A stretch of DNA of 44,121 nucleotides from an uncultured bacterium. Lineage in GTDB: Bacteria; Babelota; Babeliae; Babelales; RVW-14. Below, in pieces: positions 36,220-44,121 of this stretch (the stretch's first letter is position 1; every line of letters starts with the position of its first letter). Both the position numbers and the translations under genes were made by a program. Location: the NCBI GenBank assembly GCA_903825355.1, contig CAIKAH010000024.1:1-44121 (forward strand). The letters run 5' to 3'. Below the pieces are notes generated by a model. That model made no database searches. It was not told the DNA's origin and saw nothing but the letters and a program-made list of their open reading frames with translations.

Positions 36220-36327
36220 ATGCTCTATCCGAGCCGTCTATTTATAGCCCCCCTTCTGGGAGTGGTATCATTAAAGTTCTTTTTTTCTTGCAATGTTTCA
36301 GCCAAATTCGTTATCACACATACGTGA
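36220..36327 (+). CDS. 35-aa leader-like small ORF with signal-peptide-like sequence
   Basis: gaggaaggagaacct ATG; MLYPSRLFIAPLLGVVSLKFFFSCNVSAKFVITHT*; below the ORF-track length cutoff. Confidence 0.5.
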   Translation: MLYPSRLFIAPLLGVVSLKFFFSCNVSAKFVITHT

Positions 36328-36441
36328 CAAAAAATGATTGAACAGAGTGAAAGGAGGAGTTATCTGCAAAGCTGCTTGAGCAACGATTTACAAATTATGA
36401 GTAGTGGTAGTGTAGGAATATTCCTAAAAGGAGAAAGTCTT

Positions 36442-39400
36442 ATGAAGCAAAACCTCAGACGTGCGCTCTTAGCCACGGCACTGGCTGGTCTGTCTTTTAT
36501 GGGCGTGAGCGCCATAGGGGCAGAAGGAACCAGAGCTGTCTCTGGGCCTAAAAAAGTGCATCGCAGCGTAAGCGGTCCATACAACTGGATTCCAGTTGGT
36601 GCGGCCGTTGATTCAAATACAAGCGACCCATCAGCACTTGATGCTGATGGCGGTAATTACCTTGGTGGTGATATTATTTCACCAAGTATTCTGCTAAAAG
36701 CTGCTAACGGCGGCCCTGTTGACCGTGTTGATAGTGACAGCAATGTGCTATTTAACGGTAGCTTTGCGCCTACCAGTGCTTCTAGTAGCTCAAACGTTCT
36801 TAACATTTATGGTAATTTGTACAGCAGCCCTGATGCTACGGGCTTAGTTGATGGTGGTATTCAAGTACCACTTAAAGTTGATACCAAAGCTGGTAACGAC
36901 GTTGTTATTGACGCATCATCTGTTGATGTAATTGTTAACATCAAAGAAGATGTTATTATCGAGCCATTGTTTGCTGGTCCTTCCGGCAATACGTGGGATT
37001 CCCCTGCAACTAGTTTTGCTGATTTTCAAACTCGTAACGATGTAGCTGCTGGTTCAGCACTCGCTTCTCCTGCGCGTGCAGCACATATCCAATTTAAGGC
37101 AGACGGCAATAACATTACGGTAAACGTTGACCACGATGTTACTTTCCGCGGCCGTACAACGGATGCTACCAGTGGTTCATCAGACTACGTAGACATGTTG
37201 GTCAGCTTTATTGGATCAGGTACCACAACCTTCAAAATGAAGGGTGGAGCAACTGTTAGCTTTGATGGTGATATCAATACCAGCGGTGCAGTAGCTGTTG
37301 ATGAAAACGGCTTGTTGCTCAAATCTGATGCAAACTATGGTCAGCCAAATAACAACGCTGGTGGTACCAAAGTACTTATTTGCATGGATGGTGCAAATAC
37401 AGATGCACATAAAGTATTGTTCCAACGCAAAGCACTTGATAGCTTTCCATTATTGAACACAACGGTAAAAGTTGGCTGTAACTCCGTGGTAACCTTCTTG
37501 TCCACAGACAGCTATGGTTACGGTACCGGTTCAGATGCTAGTGGTACTATTACTACTGGGCAAGCTGCATTAGCATTTGATGCATCAAGCGGTGATGATA
37601 CGGTTGGTCGCATGGTACTTTTCATTAAAGGTGCTTACAGAAATAACTCAGCTGCAGAAGAACAAAACGCTGGTACAGAAAATGAAAGCTACAATGAAGA
37701 GTTTGCCAGAATAGTAACTAAGTATCCATTTAACGATGGTGCAGTAGTTGTTGCTGGCCATCTTGTTAGTTCTTTAAATTCTCCTGCTGACGTTAAGACC
37801 TACAACTTTTCCAAGCCAGCTGGTAACAGCGCGGTATTGCGCGTGGTAGATGATTTGTACTATAACGCCAACTCTTCTATCAGTTATGATCCAACATTAG
37901 TTGCTCGTCGCGGCTTGTTGGTAGTAAACGATGTACAATCACATGGTAAGTTGATGGCTGACCCATACTGGGATAAGTACAATCAATCTTCAGCAACATT
38001 CCCATGGTTGCCTACCAACCCTGATAACGCTAAAAACAACTGCCGTCGTGGTTTTGTTCTTGGTGTAAACGGAGTTGTTGATGTGTACCACAACACTTTC
38101 TTGGCTCATGCAAGTGGCTCCTTGAATGATGTTGATCCATTGGCATACAATGACTTTGCAGCAGTAGAAACTCCAGCCGCTTCATACTTGTTGAAGGCTC
38201 GCAACCCATCAGCATTTATTGTTGACGGTCTTGATCCTGATATCTTCCTTGATGGTGTACCTGCTGATGTTAGCCATGTAGCTGGTCCAAAGAGTGCCTT
38301 CCATGTTGCAGATCCACGTTTGCAAAATCAGCCAATGCGTGCACAAATTAACCTTCGTGGTTCAGGCTCCATGTACTTTAAGCATGCTGGTTCCAGCCAT
38401 TCTGGCAATATTTTGGGTTACCACCAAGAGATTGTTGATGGTTATACCCTTGCTTCCATCAACTGGACAAAAGCACTTGTTATGAAAGATAACGATGCGC
38501 TTACTGGTGGGCTTAACTACCGAGCAACCTATAACGGCTACAATCTTTCTGTTGACGGCTATAACTGCGCAGCAGCAGGTAGCGAAGGGCTTCATGTTCT
38601 TGACGTTGAAGGTGAATTGATGACTGCTGGTTCACCAGCTGCTGATGCTGCTGGCGATCGTACCTATGCTGCCGGTCCTCTTCTGGCGCAAGGTGTATTT
38701 GGTGCCGCTGGTCTACAACTTGACTACCGTGGTGTTGAAGTAAACGGCGATGATGGCAGAGCAAATATTTCTCGTCCACTTGATGTTACTGGTGCAGTGA
38801 CCTACCCTCGCTACAACAAGCCATGCTTGTTCTTCAATAACAACGCTATGTTCAGCAAAGTACGCTTCTCACACTCCACACCAACCCATTTTGTTGATGG
38901 ATTGCCAGTAAACTCAGAGCCAGCAATAACTGGTGGTGAGCGCTTCTGGTTTGGTGTTAGTTACTGGGATGGTGCGCCAACCGATTCTTCATATGAAGGA
39001 TTTGTTCTAGCTAACCGTACTGCTGATGCAAACCGTTTCCGTATGCCAGAAATTCAATTGTACAATGCAACGCTTGAGTTGCATGAATCATTGAATGCTT
39101 CAGGTGTTCGTTTTGTAGCTAAAGATATGTACAACTCTGATGTCACAAATGATTCTCCAATTCTTGGCTTCAAGGGCCCTGCAAGCAGTAATGACAACAA
39201 CAACGTTTCAACAGTACAGTTCTTTGATCACGGACCAGCAACTGACACACACAAAACAGGACACGGCCGCATCTTCTTGTGCGGTAGCTCATTGAACACC
39301 ATGGCTGATGGCAGCAACAACTACGTTTCAGAAAGCTGTTCTTGGAACATTTTCAAGCACAACTTCCCAAATGTAGTTGTAGATCGTTACCAACCAAATG

Positions 39401-42378
39401 ACTCAGCAACTGTTGCCTTGAACATTACCAATGGCGACGAGTTTCCAGCTGTTTTGCAAGCTGAAATCAATAATGCGTCTGACTCAGAAGCATATGCTGA
39501 CCGCTGTCGTGCACATCACCTTTTCTTGTTTGCACAACCAAAATCGTTGGCAGCACAAGTAGGCGCAAATGGTGAAGCATATGCTTATGCTGATGCATTG
39601 GCTCGTACCGATGCTAGCGGTTCTGTATTGAACCCAATCTGTAACCTCTCAGTAGGTTGGCCAGATGTTGAACAAGCAGCAAATATTCCAAACCCTGCTG
39701 CTGACTTAACAACAGGCGTTCCGCTTGCTGAAGGTGGTAAGTACCCACACGTATTCCCATACCCAAGCTGGGGTGCTACCGGTGAAGAGTGGTTTGTAAG
39801 CAACATGGCTGCTATCAATGATACGCTTCCTGCTGCATTCTCCCATGCCTTTACCCCTGATGCTGTTAACGTTGCGCCATTGGCAAAACTCAACATCAAT
39901 GGTTCATTCATCTACTTCGGTTCATTCGATGCAGATGGCAACAGCGTAAAAGTACCAGTACAATCAACCGTTGCTAACAGCGGTGGCGATGATGTAACTG
40001 GTGTTGTGTATGCAAACCATGGCGGTCAGATCAATGTTGGTCAAGCTGCTAATGGTCAGTATGCACAAGCAGGCTTTGCAACCATGTTGATGCAACGCAT
40101 GTGGAACGACTACAACGCAGATGGTACTGAGCGTGTTTCAGCAATGTGTGGTCAAGTTAACTTGCCAGCAAACCAAGTAATGTTTGATACCAACTATGCG
40201 GTACAACCATACAACCTGACCAAAGAGATGTTTGAAGCTCGTCGTGATGACACGTACGGCTATGTGCGTCTTGCTGGTTACAATGCAGCTAATGCTGTTG
40301 CTGGTGACCGTGCTGGCATTCCTCATATGCTCATTAACTGGCGCAACCGTGATGTTGAGTCATCAGCTCTTGGCTTTGACTACCCAACAGGCGATGTAGT
40401 TGACAACCTTGCTCCAAGAAGCACTGTAGCACACAAAGCTATTGCAAAAATGGCTAAGATGCGTCCTGCAGTAGGCCGTTCAGTAAACAGCATTACTGAG
40501 CCACAAGTGCGTCCACTCGACTTGCTCTATGTTGGTCCTGGCGACGATATCAGACAAATGCGTGTAGCTGGCGCAACTGCATCAGACCCATTTGTGCTTG
40601 ATGTTAGCGGCGATGGCGTTCGTCCATTGGTTGCTCGTGTACGTGAATTCGTTTCACAAAAAACAGAAACCGGTCAAATTACCGACCACTTCATTAGCGA
40701 AGGCGCACATGCAATTCTGTTTGGTGAGTACGGCGGACACATTGGTCTTGGTTCACGCTCATGGAACGAGCATTCATTGAATGCTTGGAACTTGCTTGGC
40801 AGAGACAATGTTGCCATCATGCCACTGGGCGATTGCACCGTTGATGTAAACAGCAACTTGGTAGTAACCGACGCGCAAGCGCTTGTTGCAACACCAGACT
40901 TTGGTGCCAATGCTGTTAACCGCATTACCTTCTACTCACAAGAGCCACGTGAAATTCGTGTTCCAGCTGGTCAAACACTTGACTTGAGCAGCTTTGGTCA
41001 AGCAGCATACCAACAACAAATTGCCTTCGGCGGCCAAGTTCGCTTGGTGTTTGAAGTTGGCGCAACATTGCGTATGCCACAAGCAGCTGATGTAGTCGGC
41101 GGTGTGGTGCTCTACTTCAACGACGAATCACAATTGGTATTTGAAGGCGATCAAACAGCACAAAACTTTGTGCCGTTCTCAGACCTCACTTCTCCTTCAG
41201 ACACTGCGCGAATTGCAGACTCACGCATCCGCGTTGTTGGTAAAGGCCAAATCTGGGCAAACAAGAATGCTCGCATTGAAGTAAACGGCAACGTGTTTGT
41301 TGGTGTTGAAGCTGATGCTCAAACACCTGCTACAGACATTACCATTAGCCTACAACGTCAAGGCGGTATGTTCATTGGTAACGACAACATCGGCGGCGGT
41401 GCGTTCCAAGTTGGTAACCCAGTTGCTGTTGATGGCCAAACCGTTGCGTTCAACTTGACGCTCAATGGTCCAAACGCATTGTTCCACATCGACCGTGAAG
41501 GCTTCTTTGGTCTTGGCGCTGGTGTGTTGAACAAGTATGGTGTACCAAACGGCTCAGGCGATTCTGCTCCTCTAGATGATGCAAACCCAGTGCTTGTTGG
41601 CGGTGTACCAGTTGTTCTTGCTGACGGTAAGCCTTTGTTTACCCCAGTACAATTCCAGGCTAACCCATCAACCGGTGCGCACTACGTGGCAAACTACCTT
41701 GCGCTTTCATCTGGCGTGTGGGTGGTGCAACCACTGCACAACGTTTCATCTGTTTCAGTGAACTTGCAAAACGGTGTGTTTGAGCACAAGAACATTGCTG
41801 ACGGTAACGCTGCAACAGCTTCACTCTTAGCTGTTGGTCCTGCAACGGCATTCAACTGGTCACAAGCTGGTTCAGGCTCAGTAAGCGTACGTGGTGGCGG
41901 TAACCTCATGTTGGTTCCTGCAGCATCCAAGTCATTCAACCCTAAAGGCCTTGTTGCAACCAATATCTGGGATTACGCAGGTCAAATGACCATTGATCTG
42001 GTTTCTAGCATCAACGCTGGTAGTGGCGAAAGCTACAACATCATGGCTTCTGGCCAAATGTTGAAGGATAAGAATGCTGGTGCTGGCTTGACTGCTGGTT
42101 CAGCTGCTCAATTCTTCAACTTCATTGGTTACCAATCATATGAAGCACAAACAGTAGCTAAGCGCGTTGTGGTAAGCAGCACGCTGTTTGCTGACCAAAT
42201 GGCGTACACGCTTGCTGCACTCAATGGTACACGAAAATACGCAGCTGGTTCACAAATTGTTCGTACTGCTTCACCTGCAGTTATTGCTGGTGGTGGTGAT
42301 ATGGGCGATGCGTTTGAAGTTGGCGCACTTGGTGCTGCAGGGGTAACACAACCATCCAGTTATTCGATTGCTAGATAA
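36442..42378 (+). CDS. Giant secreted surface (S-layer/beta-helix-like?) protein, about 1978 aa
   Basis: SD aaaggag before ATG 36442; signal peptide MKQNLRRALLATALAGLSFMGVSAIGAEG; beta-rich, Gly/Asn/Asp/Val-rich, few lysines late in the protein; strong C-ending codon preference compared with neighbours. Confidence 0.85.
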   Translation: MKQNLRRALLATALAGLSFMGVSAIGAEGTRAVSGPKKVHRSVSGPYNWIPVGAAVDSNTSDPSALDADGGNYLGGDIISPSILLKAANGGPVDRVDSDSNVLFNGSFAPTSASSSSNVLNIYGNLYSSPDATGLVDGGIQVPLKVDTKAGNDVVIDASSVDVIVNIKEDVIIEPLFAGPSGNTWDSPATSFADFQTRNDVAAGSALASPARAAHIQFKADGNNITVNVDHDVTFRGRTTDATSGSSDYVDMLVSFIGSGTTTFKMKGGATVSFDGDINTSGAVAVDENGLLLKSDANYGQPNNNAGGTKVLICMDGANTDAHKVLFQRKALDSFPLLNTTVKVGCNSVVTFLSTDSYGYGTGSDASGTITTGQAALAFDASSGDDTVGRMVLFIKGAYRNNSAAEEQNAGTENESYNEEFARIVTKYPFNDGAVVVAGHLVSSLNSPADVKTYNFSKPAGNSAVLRVVDDLYYNANSSISYDPTLVARRGLLVVNDVQSHGKLMADPYWDKYNQSSATFPWLPTNPDNAKNNCRRGFVLGVNGVVDVYHNTFLAHASGSLNDVDPLAYNDFAAVETPAASYLLKARNPSAFIVDGLDPDIFLDGVPADVSHVAGPKSAFHVADPRLQNQPMRAQINLRGSGSMYFKHAGSSHSGNILGYHQEIVDGYTLASINWTKALVMKDNDALTGGLNYRATYNGYNLSVDGYNCAAAGSEGLHVLDVEGELMTAGSPAADAAGDRTYAAGPLLAQGVFGAAGLQLDYRGVEVNGDDGRANISRPLDVTGAVTYPRYNKPCLFFNNNAMFSKVRFSHSTPTHFVDGLPVNSEPAITGGERFWFGVSYWDGAPTDSSYEGFVLANRTADANRFRMPEIQLYNATLELHESLNASGVRFVAKDMYNSDVTNDSPILGFKGPASSNDNNNVSTVQFFDHGPATDTHKTGHGRIFLCGSSLNTMADGSNNYVSESCSWNIFKHNFPNVVVDRYQPNDSATVALNITNGDEFPAVLQAEINNASDSEAYADRCRAHHLFLFAQPKSLAAQVGANGEAYAYADALARTDASGSVLNPICNLSVGWPDVEQAANIPNPAADLTTGVPLAEGGKYPHVFPYPSWGATGEEWFVSNMAAINDTLPAAFSHAFTPDAVNVAPLAKLNINGSFIYFGSFDADGNSVKVPVQSTVANSGGDDVTGVVYANHGGQINVGQAANGQYAQAGFATMLMQRMWNDYNADGTERVSAMCGQVNLPANQVMFDTNYAVQPYNLTKEMFEARRDDTYGYVRLAGYNAANAVAGDRAGIPHMLINWRNRDVESSALGFDYPTGDVVDNLAPRSTVAHKAIAKMAKMRPAVGRSVNSITEPQVRPLDLLYVGPGDDIRQMRVAGATASDPFVLDVSGDGVRPLVARVREFVSQKTETGQITDHFISEGAHAILFGEYGGHIGLGSRSWNEHSLNAWNLLGRDNVAIMPLGDCTVDVNSNLVVTDAQALVATPDFGANAVNRITFYSQEPREIRVPAGQTLDLSSFGQAAYQQQIAFGGQVRLVFEVGATLRMPQAADVVGGVVLYFNDESQLVFEGDQTAQNFVPFSDLTSPSDTARIADSRIRVVGKGQIWANKNARIEVNGNVFVGVEADAQTPATDITISLQRQGGMFIGNDNIGGGAFQVGNPVAVDGQTVAFNLTLNGPNALFHIDREGFFGLGAGVLNKYGVPNGSGDSAPLDDANPVLVGGVPVVLADGKPLFTPVQFQANPSTGAHYVANYLALSSGVWVVQPLHNVSSVSVNLQNGVFEHKNIADGNAATASLLAVGPATAFNWSQAGSGSVSVRGGGNLMLVPAASKSFNPKGLVATNIWDYAGQMTIDLVSSINAGSGESYNIMASGQMLKDKNAGAGLTAGSAAQFFNFIGYQSYEAQTVAKRVVVSSTLFADQMAYTLAALNGTRKYAAGSQIVRTASPAVIAGGGDMGDAFEVGALGAAGVTQPSSYSIAR

Positions 42379-42391
42379 GTAGGTAATTACC

Positions 42392-42413
42392 AGGGGCGCG
42401 GTAACGCGCCCCT
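42392..42413 (+). terminator. GC-rich hairpin between giant protein and OMP gene (terminator or attenuator)
   Basis: aggggcgcg gtaa cgcgcccct, poor T-run. Confidence 0.6.
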
Positions 42414-42443
42414 TGCTTTACACATAACTAAAGGAAATTAAAA

Positions 42444-44121
42444 ATGAACAAAAAAGGTTTAAAGCTGGCGCTTACAGCCCTGCTTGCCGTTAGCCAGGCG
42501 TATGCGCTTTCTGAATGGCGCACACCGTGGATCGCAAGCAGTGGGCCACTGCGCTACATGTTTGAAAAGCATGATGAAGATCAAAAATACGCGTTGAATT
42601 TGTGGTCAGCGTACCATACCAAGTATGCAAATCGTGCATTTACTAAAGATAGTTTTAAGACCAAAGAAATTACTGCATTGATCTTCAATAAATCAGAGTT
42701 CAATGTTGGCGATGCGTCATATAATGGAGCGTCTGATCCAACAGGGTCTAAATACAACCCCCTTGCTGATGCTAAAACACTTGATCCACGCGTTGAGTAC
42801 AATGAAGTTGGCATGACCATGGGTGGTGAGATTTCGATTCCGGTAAACAATGGTAAGGGTCGCTTGGGCATGCGGGCTTCAGTGCCAATGAGAAGCATTG
42901 ACATGGAACGTTTGGACAGTGGTCTTGACCAGTCTGAAGATCCTAAAAATGACTTTGTAAAAGCAAACGTTGTTAATGTTTCAGTTGAAGCTGATGGTGC
43001 TAACGCTGGTGCGGCTATTCTAGGCGTACCGGTTAAAGCTTATCGCATGGACTTAGTTCGTGGTTTAAAAGATGCGAACGGAAATCTTGTCTTGGCTGCT
43101 GCTCCTACCGGAGTGGTACAAATAGATGGACAGCCAGTAGGCGCAGCTATAGCTAGTAACGATGATTTTCGCACATCGTTGAACGCTGCAATCGTGCAGT
43201 CTGCAACTGGCTTGAACGTTCCTAATACCTACATAGTACAGGTTCGTCACGGTGACGGTGCTGGTGGAGGAGTTGTCGGTGGTAGTGATGCAACGGGAAT
43301 TTACCAGTATGCCAATGGTGATGGTGCTGCTCCTCTTGCCGCGCCATTTGTCCCCATGGTTGCGGGTGGTTCTGGGCCTGTTGCAGTCGATACTGTAGAC
43401 TTTTTTGATAACACAGGCGGTACTAACTATGCAGCATTGTTTACTGCTGGCAGTGTATTTGATCAAAATAAGAACAAGCAGTGGTTGGTATTTAGACGTG
43501 CCGCTGATTCCGCTGATCCTGAAAAATTCAGTTCAGGTGCTGCTGGTGGTGCAGCCGGTAATGGTGGTGCAATCGCCCGTACCCTTGACATGTACATTGG
43601 TCAGTACACTCAAAACGCATTTGCTTATTTGACTGGCGTTGGCTTCTCACTTGATTCACAAAATCGTGTAGGGCTTGGCGACCTCGACGTAGACTTCTTC
43701 TACGGCCATCAATTGCACGAAGACTGGAACGCAGAAGTGCTTGCCGGTATTCGCTTTCCAACCGCAGACAGCAGAAACAAGTTCGGTAGCCCATACCGTC
43801 CATTGCTTGGCAACGGCGAGCATTTTGAGCTCAAACTTGGCGGTTTGGTTGCATGGCAGCCACTTCGTTGGATGAATGTCAAAGCTGACGCTTCATACAG
43901 CTTTGCATTGCAGTCAAAAGAAAACAGAATGGCAGTATTTGCAGGCTCAACAATCAAGAACTTGGGTCCAAAGGCCCCTGCAAATGTTGACTGGAGCTAT
44001 GGCAAGGCACACCTTGACTTTACCTTCTTCCATCCAAAAACAAGCGATATCCGTTCGACACTTGGTTATGAGTTCTACTACAAAACCAAAGACAATGTGA
44101 GCTACATCTCTGGTACAGCGG
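42444..44121 (+). CDS. Putative outer-membrane beta-barrel/surface protein (3' truncated by window edge)
   Basis: ATG 42444 after aaaggaaatta; MNKKGLKLALTALLAVSQAYALSEWRTPWIASSGPLRYMFEKH; frame read open to the window end (DNVSYISGTA); alternating aromatic/polar strands near the end. Confidence 0.8.
   Translation, partial: MNKKGLKLALTALLAVSQAYALSEWRTPWIASSGPLRYMFEKHDEDQKYALNLWSAYHTKYANRAFTKDSFKTKEITALIFNKSEFNVGDASYNGASDPTGSKYNPLADAKTLDPRVEYNEVGMTMGGEISIPVNNGKGRLGMRASVPMRSIDMERLDSGLDQSEDPKNDFVKANVVNVSVEADGANAGAAILGVPVKAYRMDLVRGLKDANGNLVLAAAPTGVVQIDGQPVGAAIASNDDFRTSLNAAIVQSATGLNVPNTYIVQVRHGDGAGGGVVGGSDATGIYQYANGDGAAPLAAPFVPMVAGGSGPVAVDTVDFFDNTGGTNYAALFTAGSVFDQNKNKQWLVFRRAADSADPEKFSSGAAGGAAGNGGAIARTLDMYIGQYTQNAFAYLTGVGFSLDSQNRVGLGDLDVDFFYGHQLHEDWNAEVLAGIRFPTADSRNKFGSPYRPLLGNGEHFELKLGGLVAWQPLRWMNVKADASYSFALQSKENRMAVFAGSTIKNLGPKAPANVDWSYGKAHLDFTFFHPKTSDIRSTLGYEFYYKTKDNVSYISGTA

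Noticed and set aside
38030-38779. His/Gln/Ser-rich minus-strand ORFs (61-88 aa) in the giant gene
   Set aside because: Low-complexity antisense shadows caused by the codon bias of the giant CDS.
43065-43466. Minus-strand 133-aa ORF and plus-strand ORFs 43405-43632 and 43876-44100
   Set aside because: Lie within the OMP-like frame starting at 42444, which has a signal peptide and coherent barrel-like sequence.

Overview
This window looks like a compact, moderately AT-rich genome of a host-associated bacterium. The gene content (ankyrin proteins, many Sec-type secreted proteins, a very large surface protein, a patchwork of housekeeping genes) is reminiscent of Candidatus Dependentiae/TM6-like protist symbionts, but that placement is inference only. 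Recognisable core genes: transaldolase, leuS, rapZ, ftsB-like, NUDIX, transketolase, tRNA-Asp(GTC), uvrB, P-type ATPase, pheT, lspA, comF, lptC/kdsC-like, uppS, gpsA, holB-like, tmk and a DegT-family aminotransferase. The accessory content is the more interesting part. (i) An edge-truncated repeat protein missed by the ORF track ends in a CdiA-CT RNase A-like toxin domain. (ii) There is a diverged secreted serpin-like protein with a C8 tract upstream. (iii) A family of palindromic REP/REPIN-like repeats is present, two copies of which bracket an AAA_14 ATPase + Rpn-like module. (iv) Two 'fossil' duplications of housekeeping-gene edges (tkt 3' tail, uppS 5' end) sit next to accessory genes. (v) An orphan RecT/Bet annealase is present. 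(vi) At the right edge there is a putative cell-surface locus: a 35-aa leader-like sORF, a ~1978-aa secreted giant protein and an outer-membrane-type protein running off the edge. All calls come from reading the sequence; no database or folding software was run.
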